Shown one piece after another: positions 7,957-15,764 of a stretch of 32,661 nucleotides of DNA. The notes beneath the pieces are model-generated. The model was not told the origin of the DNA. It saw nothing but the letters and a program-made list of their open reading frames with translations, and made no database searches. Numbering within the stretch: the first letter of the stretch is position 1; each line of letters opens with the position of its first letter. The stretch is taken from positions 1-32,661 of the forward strand of contig JAVCCJ010000053.1 of the NCBI GenBank assembly GCA_030765585.1. Direction: 5' to 3'. Source of the DNA: Candidatus Zapsychrus exili (GTDB taxonomy: Bacteria > Omnitrophota > Gorgyraeia > Zapsychrales > Zapsychraceae). The position numbers and the translations under genes were made by a program.

Positions 7957-8628
7957 TTAAATTTCGAGCTCTTTTGCAATAACAAGTAGCTTATCTAAAT
8001 AAGTTTCAATAGAGGTAGGATTGTCATGCAGATCATTTAAACTTGGCTTATACGTTACAACTGAGCTAAACTCCAGCACTATCAAACCATCTGTAATTCT
8101 TAGAGACAAAACTGGATGTCCAAGTCTATTTTGGTTCTTAAAAGAAGAAAATATACTAATTATTTTGCTATTATCAAGAATTTTATTAGCTACAGCAACA
8201 TTACTAGCATATATATTGAAATCCTTCAATTGTTTGGGAACTTTTACACGCGATATGTCCTTTTTCCCGCCACCAGAAGTATCAGATACGGTCATAAAAT
8301 CTAAGCGCATTGTTTCTGCTCGTCTTTTTTCAGTAAATCTTAGTATTAAATCATTTCTTATTTTTACCTTTAAATACGCTTTATTTATTACTTTTGCAAA
8401 AATCTTATCTTCTATATCTTCATAAATAAAATCATAACCTTCAAAAACGAAAGATATTCTAAAAGATTTTTCTTGGTCCTCTATGGGCTCTCGTTTTTTT
8501 TCTAAAATCTTCTCCATTTTATTTAAAAAACTCTCTCTTGAAGTAACACTAGAAGAGGAAGAAAACATTCCGAAAAAAATAATGCCCGCAAACATTAAAA
8601 CACCAATAAGTATATATAAAATAATCAT
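7957..8628 (-). CDS. Hypothetical protein with one N-terminal membrane anchor
   Basis: I do not recognise this 223-residue protein. It starts with one hydrophobic segment (MIILYILIGVLMFAGIIFFGMF, residues 1-22), followed by a serine run (SSSSSVTSRES), a charged linker and a soluble domain of about 170 residues with alternating beta-like and charged stretches. There is no cysteine pair, lipobox or known catalytic motif. The topology suggests a single-pass inner-membrane protein with the soluble part on one side; which side is unclear. It follows the MORN-2 repeat gene by only 9 bases and is the last gene before the heat-shock promoter, so it is probably co-transcribed with miaA-hflX-MORN. The closing ETYLDKLLVIAKELEI looks like an amphipathic helix. 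Intact frame, ordinary composition for the region. Confidence 0.75.
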   Translation of the reverse strand: MIILYILIGVLMFAGIIFFGMFSSSSSVTSRESFLNKMEKILEKKREPIEDQEKSFRISFVFEGYDFIYEDIEDKIFAKVINKAYLKVKIRNDLILRFTEKRRAETMRLDFMTVSDTSGGGKKDISRVKVPKQLKDFNIYASNVAVANKILDNSKIISIFSSFKNQNRLGHPVLSLRITDGLIVLEFSSVVTYKPSLNDLHDNPTSIETYLDKLLVIAKELEI

Positions 8629-8637
8629 AATTTAAAT

Positions 8638-9564
8638 TTAATTCTCACTTAACATAAGATTCCCATACTTATTATACTCTCTATATGAAATTTTAACACC
8701 ATCTCTAAATATGCGCTTATTTTTTATATTTCCATTTTCATGATACGTTGAAAAAGCACCGCTTTGTTTCCCGCCTTTGAACCATCCCACTTCTTTTACT
8801 GCACCATCTTCATAAAACTCTCTATAAAGACCATGTTTTTTACCGTCTTTAAGCGAAACTTCTCTGAACAATTCTCCTGATTTATAATATTCTTTAACTG
8901 GACCTTCTTTTACAACTAAACTGCCGTCTTCAAGAGTGCCTTCTCTTTTTAAGAACCCTTCTATATCGTATTCTTTAATAGAGCCTTTTGGCATACCATT
9001 TTCTGCCTCAAATGTTCTAATAAGTCTTGACTCCTTGTCGAATTCTTCAATAATTCCAGATTGAATTCCATCTTTAAACCAAGCTGTTCTTAAAACATAT
9101 CCTGATGTTGTATATTCTTTGGAAAGTCCATTTTCTAAACCATTTTTATATTCTCTCTCATAATGGAGTTTACCGCTTCTATAATATTCTTTCATTATTC
9201 CTTTTGGAACACCAAAGTCATAGTAAACTTGCGATTTCAATGTACCATCAGCATAAAATAACTTCCCAAATCCGTTAAGTAAACTATCTTTATATTTCGC
9301 CTCCGCCTTTAAAAAACCATTCGGATGATAAATGCGCGCCTTTGATTGTAAAACTCCATTGACATAAAGGCCTTCGCCCTTGAGCATTCCAGCTTTATAA
9401 AAAGAATTAAAATACCCATTAGGCAAACCATTTTTATAGGTTATTACTCTTTTAAGCTCGCTGGTATCATAATATTGCTCATACGCTCCATCGTCGAGCT
9501 TAGGCCAGGCATGTGCGCTAAAAGACAATCCAAGAACAATAAAGATAATAATAAATATTTTCAT
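8638..9564 (-). CDS. Secreted MORN-2 (YwqK-type) repeat protein
   Basis: A 308-residue protein with a Sec signal peptide (MKIFIIIFIVLGLSFSAHA, likely cleaved after residue 19). The rest is about twelve consecutive repeats of roughly 22-25 residues with the pattern EYYxSGxLxxExxYKNGxxxG, the MORN-2 variant seen in YwqK-like proteins. Good units include KEYYRSGKLHYEREYKNGLENG and KEYYKSGELFREVSLKDGKKHG. Such repeats form an elongated beta-hairpin ladder. YwqK is annotated as an antitoxin in Bacillus, but a secreted copy with no toxin gene nearby does not support that role here. A surface or periplasmic scaffold or binding role is more plausible, as inference. It lies between hflX (22 bases) and the unknown membrane protein (9 bases). 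Confidence 0.88.
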   Translation of the reverse strand: MKIFIIIFIVLGLSFSAHAWPKLDDGAYEQYYDTSELKRVITYKNGLPNGYFNSFYKAGMLKGEGLYVNGVLQSKARIYHPNGFLKAEAKYKDSLLNGFGKLFYADGTLKSQVYYDFGVPKGIMKEYYRSGKLHYEREYKNGLENGLSKEYTTSGYVLRTAWFKDGIQSGIIEEFDKESRLIRTFEAENGMPKGSIKEYDIEGFLKREGTLEDGSLVVKEGPVKEYYKSGELFREVSLKDGKKHGLYREFYEDGAVKEVGWFKGGKQSGAFSTYHENGNIKNKRIFRDGVKISYREYNKYGNLMLSEN

Positions 9565-9586
9565 ATTAAAACATTATACCATTTTA

Positions 9587-10858
9587 CTAAATTTTTGTGA
9601 ATTTACCTATAATGCTAGTTGGCACTGCAACACGAATATTAATTTTATCAGAATAATATTTTATAGAATAAACCTGACCCTGTTGATGTGCAAGGCCGAC
9701 CAAATCCATTCTATTCATTGGGACATCTACATTTATTTCAATAAAAAGAGCTGATAACATCTCACTTATTTCAATTAAAAGATTATCTACCCCTTCTTTT
9801 GTATGCGCTGACGTACTTACTGCATTCTCAAAATTACCTTCTAAACTTTCAAGCCAACTTTTATCTTCTAATTTATCAATCTTATTAAAAACATTTATTA
9901 TTGGCTTATCTAAAACTTGAAGCTCATCTAATACCTTTATAACAGAATCTCTCAAATTCCTAAAAGTAGGATGGCTTACATCAATGACATGTAAAAGCAC
10001 ATCAGCTTGTTTTACTTCTTCTAAAGTTGTTTTAAAAGCCTCAATAAGATCGTGCGGAAGCTCGTGCATAAAACCAACCGTATCAGACAATATAACGTGC
10101 TGTTTGTTAGGCAAAATAAACTGCCTTGATAAAGAGTCAAGGGTTGTAAAAAGACCGTCTTTTGTTACTTGATCAGACTCAGTTAGAAGATTAAGCAAAG
10201 TAGACTTCCCTGCATTAGTATAACCAACTAAAGCTACAGCTGGAACCTGCGTATCTTTTCGTTTCTTTCTTTTTAAATTTCTAGATAGAGATACACTTGC
10301 AAGTCCCTTTTTAAGTTTAGATATCTTTGAATTTATTAATCTTTTATCAATTTCAAGTTTTGTTTCACCTGGACCTAATGTTCCGATTCCACCACCTAAA
10401 CGAGACATCTCAACACCACGCCCAGTAAGTCGTGGCAAAAGATATTGAAGTTGAGCAAGTTCTACCTGCATTTTTCCTTCTGCACTTGTTGCACGACGGG
10501 CAAATATGTCTAAAATAAGTTGATTCCTGTCAATAACTCGCGCTTTTAACTCTTTTTCTAAATTCCTTTTTTGAGATGCTTTTATGTCCTGGCTAAATAT
10601 GATTGTATCAGCATCTACCCCAGATGATAAACTAGCTATCTCTTCTATTTTTCCCTCTCCAATCAAATGACTAGCAGATGGCTTTAAAATGCTAACAATT
10701 ATTCCACCGACAACCTTCGCATCAGCTGCCGTAACAAGATTTTCCATTTCTTTTAAAATATCATTAGATAACCACGTATTTCTCTGCTTCTTAAAATCAA
10801 CTACCACAAGAAAAACTTTTTCTTTTTGTTTTGTATTATCCATACTTATTTTTGACAT
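9587..10858 (-). CDS. hflX: GTPase HflX
   Basis: Ribosome-associated GTPase of 423 residues; in Escherichia coli HflX splits stalled 70S ribosomes after heat stress. The N-terminal HflX domain (about 15-200) includes the glycine-rich segment SRLGGGIGTLGPGETKLEIDKR. The G domain follows: G1 GYTNAGKST (212-220), G3 in LSDTVGFMHELPHDLIEAFKTTLEEV, and G4 NKID. A short C-terminal extension completes it. The ATG at 10858 overlaps the miaA end by 13 bases. A second in-frame ATG at 10843 sits two bases after the miaA stop, so either start is possible and the loss would be only five residues. Translational coupling to miaA is likely. miaA and hflX also neighbour each other in E. coli, though with hfq between them. 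Confidence 0.97.
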   Translation of the reverse strand: MSKISMDNTKQKEKVFLVVVDFKKQRNTWLSNDILKEMENLVTAADAKVVGGIIVSILKPSASHLIGEGKIEEIASLSSGVDADTIIFSQDIKASQKRNLEKELKARVIDRNQLILDIFARRATSAEGKMQVELAQLQYLLPRLTGRGVEMSRLGGGIGTLGPGETKLEIDKRLINSKISKLKKGLASVSLSRNLKRKKRKDTQVPAVALVGYTNAGKSTLLNLLTESDQVTKDGLFTTLDSLSRQFILPNKQHVILSDTVGFMHELPHDLIEAFKTTLEEVKQADVLLHVIDVSHPTFRNLRDSVIKVLDELQVLDKPIINVFNKIDKLEDKSWLESLEGNFENAVSTSAHTKEGVDNLLIEISEMLSALFIEINVDVPMNRMDLVGLAHQQGQVYSIKYYSDKINIRVAVPTSIIGKFTKI

Positions 10859-11763
10859 AATATTTTACCTGCTATCAATTTAGCGTCTAATTTATTATCA
10901 ACTTTAATCCATTTTATTCTTTTATCGCGACGAAACCATGTAAGCTGTCTCTTTGCATAATGACGAGTATTAAGTTTCATGAGATATTTAAGCCTATCTA
11001 TATCATACTCTCCATCTAAATACCCTTGTATCTCCTTAATACCAATAATACCAGCTGCTGTATAATTTATTTCTTTTTTTCTTAATTTCTTAACCTCGTC
11101 AATCGCTCCCTGTTCAATCATAATATCTACTCTATTATTTATTTTCTCATAAAGCTTCTCTCTTATCACATCTAATGCAAAAATTGATATATCATATTTG
11201 CGCCAAATTCCCTCTCTCTCTTTTTGCATCTCTGTTATAGGCCTTTTTTCTACCATGGCAACCTCTAGAGCTCGAATAACTTTTTTTAAATCATTAGGAT
11301 GAATTTTCTCTGCAGCCTTTTTGTCTTCTTTAGTAAGCAATCCATAAACGTAATCATTTCCTTTTTCTGCCGCCTGCTGTCTAAAATGCTCTCTTAAGGC
11401 CTCATCTTTTTTGCCACCTTCAAAAATACCGTCTAATAATATTTGCATATAAAGACCGCTTCCCCCGACAACAATAGGAACTTTATCTTTTTTATGAATT
11501 TTATCTATTGCCTCTATTGCCAATTTATTAAATTTTACTACATCAAATTTATCCTCAATCGATACGATATTAATCAAATGATGGGGAACTTGTTTTTGAT
11601 CCTCTTTTGTTGGCTTATTACTTATAATGTTAATTTCTTTATACACTTGCATAGCGTCAGAAGATACAATTTCTCCTTTAATCTTAAGGGCTAATTCTAA
11701 TGCTACATTAGATTTTCCGCTTGCGGTAGGACCTACAATAAAAATGATTTTCTTTTGATTCAT
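10846..11763 (-). CDS. miaA: tRNA dimethylallyltransferase
   Basis: MiaA transfers a dimethylallyl group to N6 of A37 in tRNAs that read UNN codons. The 305-residue length is normal. The P-loop is GPTASGKSN (11-19). SSDAMQVYKEINIISNKPT carries the conserved Asp and the Gln-Val-Tyr block, followed by VPHHLINI, and PIVVGGSGLYMQILLDGIF is the conserved central element. RALEVAMVEKRPITEMQKE and the C-terminal YAKRQLTWFRRDKRIKWI complete the family pattern. ATG at 11763. Upstream is a palindromic repeat (11783-11889) after the DUF481 gene, which may separate the two transcripts. The gene overlaps hflX downstream. Confidence 0.98.
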   Translation of the reverse strand: MNQKKIIFIVGPTASGKSNVALELALKIKGEIVSSDAMQVYKEINIISNKPTKEDQKQVPHHLINIVSIEDKFDVVKFNKLAIEAIDKIHKKDKVPIVVGGSGLYMQILLDGIFEGGKKDEALREHFRQQAAEKGNDYVYGLLTKEDKKAAEKIHPNDLKKVIRALEVAMVEKRPITEMQKEREGIWRKYDISIFALDVIREKLYEKINNRVDIMIEQGAIDEVKKLRKKEINYTAAGIIGIKEIQGYLDGEYDIDRLKYLMKLNTRHYAKRQLTWFRRDKRIKWIKVDNKLDAKLIAGKILCQK

Positions 11764-11782
11764 AGAATAGGAACAACATTGA

Positions 11783-11889
11783 TTGTCATTGCGAGGAGGC
11801 GTTTTAAAAAACCAAGCCGACGTGGCAATCTAGTTTTTCTGAGATTGCTTCGTCGCTTCTATTAATTGTATAGCTCCTCGCAATGACAA
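11783..11889. repeat. Palindromic intergenic repeat element (TGTCATTGCGAGGAG type)
   Basis: A 107-base element fills the gap between DUF481 and miaA. The outer arms are a perfect 16-base inverted repeat: TTGTCATTGCGAGGAG (11783-11798) and its complement (11874-11889). Inner arms GCAATCT (11825-11831)/AGATTGC (11842-11848) and CGACG (11818-11822)/CGTCG (11851-11855) continue the symmetry, so the RNA would form one long cruciform-like hairpin. Elements with these same ends are scattered between genes in many unrelated bacteria and behave like non-autonomous REP/MITE elements. No transposase is present. It may also act as a transcription barrier between the two genes. Confidence 0.85.
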
Positions 11890-11894
11890 AACGT

Positions 11895-12776
11895 TTAGAA
11901 ATTAAAATCAATCGAAGTAATTATTTTGTAATCATTCTTCTTTTTATCAATAACAGGGTTTGAATTGAAATCATCAATAAAACTTAATCGCCATGCTAAG
12001 TTATCATTTATAGGATTAACTAAAGATGTTTCGGAATGTATTCGATATCGCTCTGAATCTTTTAACGATGGATATAATGTTAAGTCTTCTGAAAATGTAA
12101 GATTATTAAAAAGCTTCTTTTCTATATAACCTCTTGGAATAAACACGACGCTACTATCATCTTTTGTATTATCACGATAAACAGTTCTCTCTAAACCAAA
12201 TGCACCTTCTGCCATTGCTTTAAAATTTTGACTATCAGAAAACCAATATCCAACACCAGATGAAGGTATAAGGCGATAATCTATATTACTAAATCTATCT
12301 TGCTCTGCTTCCAATTTATAAAAATGATACCACTTTAAATCCTCCGCAAAACTATACGCATAACGAAGAGAGCCATAAACTTTCTTAGAATCCATCTTGT
12401 CATTTGCAGATGATGTATATATACCTAACTTTATATTAGTTTCATTACTGTCTGTTTTCTTATCTAAAGTTATTTCACCTGAAAGCTGACTTGATCTAGT
12501 ATTACCGGAAGATTTGTTATAACCCAGAGAGCCTTTTTTATCCCAAACAGGCTTCCTAGCTTCTTCTATTGCAACAACGACCTCTTTTTCTTCAATAATA
12601 AAACTCTTTGATATAACTACCTGCCCCATCGCCTTTGCTTCTATGGTTATAGTTTCATCAGTTTGCTCAATAATATTTCCTGTAATTCTGTCACCATTTT
12701 TAAGATTAATTTCCTCTGCAAAAGATACTGACATATTAAGAAATGCTGCTAAGAGAATAATAATTACTGTCTTCAT
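11895..12776 (-). CDS. DUF481 family outer-membrane beta-barrel protein
   Basis: A 293-residue exported protein. The signal peptide is MKTVIIILLAAFLNMSVSFA, with cleavage after residue 20. A short N-terminal domain follows (about 21-70, INLKNGDRITGNIIEQTDETITIEA), of a type found at the start of many exported proteins. From residue about 80 the DUF481 barrel begins (GSLGYNKSSGNTRSSQLSGEI), with alternating strands such as YHFYKLEAEQDRFSNIDYRLIPSSGVGYWF and RGYIEKKLFNNLTFSEDLTLYP. It ends in SIDFNF, a terminal phenylalanine typical of barrel insertion by the BAM machinery. This is good evidence for an outer membrane. E. coli YdiY is a relative; function unknown. It has its own promoter at 12812-12840. 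Confidence 0.9.
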   Translation of the reverse strand: MKTVIIILLAAFLNMSVSFAEEINLKNGDRITGNIIEQTDETITIEAKAMGQVVISKSFIIEEKEVVVAIEEARKPVWDKKGSLGYNKSSGNTRSSQLSGEITLDKKTDSNETNIKLGIYTSSANDKMDSKKVYGSLRYAYSFAEDLKWYHFYKLEAEQDRFSNIDYRLIPSSGVGYWFSDSQNFKAMAEGAFGLERTVYRDNTKDDSSVVFIPRGYIEKKLFNNLTFSEDLTLYPSLKDSERYRIHSETSLVNPINDNLAWRLSFIDDFNSNPVIDKKKNDYKIITSIDFNF

Positions 12777-12811
12777 AATACACCTTTAAAATAAATATTA
12801 ATAAGGTCTGT

Positions 12812-12840
12812 ATACTATCATAATTTATTATTAATAACAA
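12812..12840 (-). promoter_or_regulatory. Candidate sigma70 promoter of the DUF481 gene
   Basis: On the minus strand TTGTTA (12840-12835) and TAGTAT (12817-12812) are 17 bases apart, 36 bases before the ATG at 12776. AAAGGTG just before the start codon is a plausible ribosome site. The 117-base gap from the PPC gene holds nothing else I can name. Confidence 0.6.
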
Positions 12841-12893
12841 CTACGGTGGATTGAGCAAAACGAGAGGATATTTTTAAATAAACAATCTAAAAA

Positions 12894-13313
12894 CTAGGGC
12901 CACAAACTAAGGCCTGTTGGTGGGTCAAACTGGCGTATAAGCTGATCGCCAGTTAGTTCTTGGATATGATATTCTGCAGCAAAAATCTTTGTTCCAAGCA
13001 TCAAATGACCACCATAGCATTGACCTTCAAAATCAGCTAAAGTAATATGAGCGTGTACGAAAATCTCTTCGTCTTTTAGAGAAATATTACCAATGCAGGC
13101 TGTAATCTCGAGTTTTTTATCTAGATCAATGCAATCAACATATTTTTGTTCTTTTTGCTTATAATACCCCATATTGGCAGATGTAACTGCGCCAATTACG
13201 GAAAATACTCCCATATTTATATTATTTTCCTTACACACCTCTGCCAAAGATTCCAACAAATCTGCTTTGTGTGGCAGTCTTCCAATAAATATTCTTCCCT
13301 TTTCTGCTTGCAT
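12894..13313 (-). CDS. PPC/DUF296 domain protein
   Basis: A 139-residue single-domain protein of the PPC (plant and prokaryote conserved, DUF296) family. In plants this domain follows AT-hooks in DNA-binding proteins; stand-alone bacterial members form trimers and have no settled function. Seen: GRIFIGRLPHKADLLESLAEVCKENNI at the start, GVFSVIGAVTSANMGYY in the middle, then the family core VHAHITLADFEGQCYGGHLMLGTKIFAAEYHIQEL (about 87-120). The tail FDPPTGLSLWP also fits bacterial members. No AT-hook or other DNA-binding element is attached, so calling it a DNA-binding protein would go beyond the evidence. ATG at 13313. Two hairpins separate it from the macro-Nudix gene upstream. Confidence 0.9.
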   Translation of the reverse strand: MQAEKGRIFIGRLPHKADLLESLAEVCKENNINMGVFSVIGAVTSANMGYYKQKEQKYVDCIDLDKKLEITACIGNISLKDEEIFVHAHITLADFEGQCYGGHLMLGTKIFAAEYHIQELTGDQLIRQFDPPTGLSLWP

Positions 13314-13337
13314 ATTTTTTCTCCAATTTACAACTCG

Positions 13338-13364
13338 TACGGGCGGGTTTTAAACCCGCCCGTA
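13338..13364. repeat. Perfect hairpin, GGGCGGGTTT type
   Basis: TACGGGCGGGTTT (13338-13350) and its exact complement (13352-13364) form a 13-pair stem, GC-rich in a very AT-rich region. No poly-T tract follows on either strand, so it is not a standard terminator. It is paired with the next hairpin and looks like part of a dispersed intergenic repeat. Confidence 0.8.
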
Positions 13365-13369
13365 TATTC

Positions 13370-13390
13370 GGGAGGGTCTATGACCCTCCC
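13370..13390. repeat. Perfect hairpin, GGGAGGGTC type
   Basis: GGGAGGGTC (13370-13378), loop TAT, GACCCTCCC (13382-13390): a 9-pair perfect stem 5 bases from the previous hairpin. Both share the pattern GGGxGGGT...ACCCxCCC, so they look like two variants of one repeat. They lie between the macro-Nudix stop and the PPC start. Confidence 0.8.
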
Positions 13391-13398
13391 CTACAGAT

Positions 13399-14328
13399 TT
13401 ATTTATTTTTCAAATAATCCGAAATGATCTGTTTATGATCAAAAGCATAATCCTGAGTCAGCAAATCTTCATATTTGACAACTTTTAAATCTTTTGCATC
13501 ATCGCCTGATCGCGGAACACCTACTCCCCTTGCTATAAAAACAGTTGAGACCGTATGAAATCTTGGATCGCGACCAATTTTAGAATATGTGTGAAGTTGT
13601 TTTAAATTTTCTAAATCAAGATTCGTTTCTTCACGTGCTTCACGAATAGCAGCTTCCTCTAAGCTTTCACCATAATCAACAAAACCTCCTGGCAGCGCCC
13701 AGCCATATGGCGGATTAGAGCGTTCAATAATAATTATTCCATCTTCAGTTTCAATAATAATATCAACCGTTACATAAGGCTCAAATCCTAAATCTTCCTG
13801 AATGTGTCTAACATACCCTGTTACAGTTTTATTAAAAACATCGAATACCTTATCATCAAAAAGACAAAAAATAATTTCTTTAATTACTGTATCATTATTA
13901 CGCAAAAATTTTAAAACTTCTTGAGTCATAATTTTTGCAGCACCAACTAAAGGGAAATATCCAGTACCGCAACCTAAAGCAACAAATGCAATTGAATTTA
14001 TTTTAAGTTCATTTGCACACCTTAGTGCACTTGCCGCAGATGCGCGAACTTTATCTTGATCAGTCTTAAAATCCATTCCCATTGTTGCCGCATGAATTAC
14101 ATATTTTGTTTTTAAAACTCCAGCAGAAGTATATACGGACTCTCCAATTTCAATAGGACCTTTTTCAACGGCCTCTTGTTCTATTTCCACTCCACCTTTT
14201 TTTCTAATAACACCCGCAACGCCACCGCCCATAACAAGCTTATTATTTGCAGCATTTACTATTGCATCAACGTTCAGTTCCGTAATATCTGCTTTTACTA
14301 TTTTAAGCTCAGTATTCTTTATTCTCAC
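13399..14328 (-). CDS. Macro domain-Nudix hydrolase fusion protein
   Basis: Two ADP-ribose-related domains lie in one 309-residue chain. Residues 1-172 are a macro domain: VNAANNKLVMGGGVAGVIRKKGG (24-46) carries the conserved Asn-Ala-Ala-Asn and the Gly-rich loop, and LGCGTGYFPLVGAA (118-131) is the second loop. Residues 183-309 are a Nudix hydrolase: the box G215-x5-E221-x7-R229-E-A-R-E233-E234 is intact except Asn236 at the position usually Gly. SNPPYGWALPGG before the box resembles ADP-ribose pyrophosphatases. A plausible combined task is removing ADP-ribose or its acetyl derivative and cleaving it to AMP and ribose-5-phosphate, as inference. The GTG start overlaps the cca stop by 4 bases (GTGA), so the two are coupled. 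Confidence 0.92.
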   Translation of the reverse strand: MRIKNTELKIVKADITELNVDAIVNAANNKLVMGGGVAGVIRKKGGVEIEQEAVEKGPIEIGESVYTSAGVLKTKYVIHAATMGMDFKTDQDKVRASAASALRCANELKINSIAFVALGCGTGYFPLVGAAKIMTQEVLKFLRNNDTVIKEIIFCLFDDKVFDVFNKTVTGYVRHIQEDLGFEPYVTVDIIIETEDGIIIIERSNPPYGWALPGGFVDYGESLEEAAIREAREETNLDLENLKQLHTYSKIGRDPRFHTVSTVFIARGVGVPRSGDDAKDLKVVKYEDLLTQDYAFDHKQIISDYLKNK

Positions 14329-15746
14329 TTTACAAACTTCCTCGCTAAATCAATAGCTTCTTTTTTTGTTTTAATTTTCCCTAAAGATTGCTTTTCTTCA
14401 ATTTCTAACAAAATTTTACTAAATAGCGGCGATGGTTTTATCTTTAGTTTCTTAATCAAATCATTACCATCTATTAGACGTACAAAAGGCTCTTCTTTTA
14501 CTTTTGCAAAATATCTACCAATCAAATTTAAACATATTTCTTCATGATGTTTTTGATCTTCCTCTGTTGTAAGTGGACCTCTAGTAGAACGTTGATCAGC
14601 CAAAGATAAAAACGCCGTACTTACTGCCTCATCTTTTGTGTCGCGAAAATAGCGATATATTGCCCGTTCCGTTGGCTTTTTAAAATTAGAAAGATATCCT
14701 GGACGAAGATGCCACATAACCATATCTTCTAATGCATGCCTTTCAGCAATAGATATCTTTAACATATCTGCAATGTACTTAACTATTTTTCTACCCTTAT
14801 GTTCATGTCCATGAAAAGAAAAATGATTTCCTTCTTTTTTCTTTGTATCAGGTTTTCCGATATCATGCAAAAGAGCTGCTAATTTAAGCGTCTCTTTTCT
14901 CGTCCTGTTTCCACTTAAGTGTTCATTTAAATAATCTAAGGTCTCCTGGCATTTTAAACCTTTAATTATTTTCTCAACCTGAGCAACAGTTTCAAGAGAA
15001 TGCTTCCACACATTTAAATGATGGTATCCACCTTGTTTGCAATTAAACATAACCCTAATTTGAGGAATAATAAGCTCAAGCAAACCCTGTTTATGCATGT
15101 GTTTTAAAACGCTTACTGATTTAGGCGTCTTTAATATCTTAAATAACTCCTCGGTTATCCTTTCATAAGAAACATCTCTTATTAAATCTTTATCTTTTTT
15201 AATCTGCTTTAAAGTACTATCTATAATTTTAAAACCCAATGCTGCATTTAAACTAAATGCGCGCATCATTCTTAATGGATCTTCTTTAAAAGCCTTTGCA
15301 TAAACCAACTTAATAACTTTCTTGTTTATATCGCGAACTCCTCCTTTAATATCTATCAAAATATCTTTTAAATCAGAAGATTCTTTTAAAGATTTAAGAT
15401 TTAAAGACAAGGTATTTATAGTAAAATCGCGATGTGCAATATCTCCTTTAAATGTCTTTGCTCTAAAATCGGCAAAATCAAAAGTGTATATTTGTTTGTT
15501 TTTCTTTTTAACGACACGTGCACATCCATTATCACGATCCAGAAGTACATATGCACCTTTTATTCTAGTAGAAAATTCTTTTGCTATTTTTAATGCATTC
15601 TTCTCGACGGCAAAATCAAAGTCTTTACCAAATACACCTAACACATGGTCTCTTAAGAAACCACCTACAAGATAAATTTCTACCTTATTTCTCTTAGAAA
15701 TATCTTTAATAATTTTTAATTGAGGATAGTCGTTTAGGAAGGACAT
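14325..15746 (-). CDS. cca: CCA tRNA nucleotidyltransferase / poly(A) polymerase family, with HD domain
   Basis: A class II nucleotidyltransferase of 473 residues that builds or repairs the tRNA 3' CCA end, or adds A residues; the two activities are hard to separate by sequence. The catalytic head shows VGGFLRDHVLG (27-37) and the metal-binding pair in KDFDFAVE (Asp42, Asp44), then HRDFTINTLSLNL (105-117), and DPLRMMRAFSLNAALGFKI (156-174), the templating region. The C-terminal half carries an HD phosphohydrolase domain: HHLNVWKHSLETV (about 242-254) and LAALLHDIGKPDTKK (289-303) with His294/Asp295. This is the arrangement of bacterial CCA enzymes with an HD domain. ATG at 15746, 18 bases after the bifunctional-nuclease gene. 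Confidence 0.92.
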   Translation of the reverse strand: MSFLNDYPQLKIIKDISKRNKVEIYLVGGFLRDHVLGVFGKDFDFAVEKNALKIAKEFSTRIKGAYVLLDRDNGCARVVKKKNKQIYTFDFADFRAKTFKGDIAHRDFTINTLSLNLKSLKESSDLKDILIDIKGGVRDINKKVIKLVYAKAFKEDPLRMMRAFSLNAALGFKIIDSTLKQIKKDKDLIRDVSYERITEELFKILKTPKSVSVLKHMHKQGLLELIIPQIRVMFNCKQGGYHHLNVWKHSLETVAQVEKIIKGLKCQETLDYLNEHLSGNRTRKETLKLAALLHDIGKPDTKKKEGNHFSFHGHEHKGRKIVKYIADMLKISIAERHALEDMVMWHLRPGYLSNFKKPTERAIYRYFRDTKDEAVSTAFLSLADQRSTRGPLTTEEDQKHHEEICLNLIGRYFAKVKEEPFVRLIDGNDLIKKLKIKPSPLFSKILLEIEEKQSLGKIKTKKEAIDLARKFVK

Positions 15747-15764
15747 AGTGTGATATGGTTTGGT

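Noticed and set aside
8638-9564. Toxin-antitoxin system based on YwqK similarity
   Set aside because: The protein has a signal peptide and no toxin gene is adjacent; the repeats alone do not show antitoxin function.
14176-14547. Plus-strand open frame of 123 codons across the macro-Nudix/cca junction
   Set aside because: It overlaps two certain genes and its product is Phe/Ser/Ile-rich, as expected of a shadow of AT-rich coding DNA.
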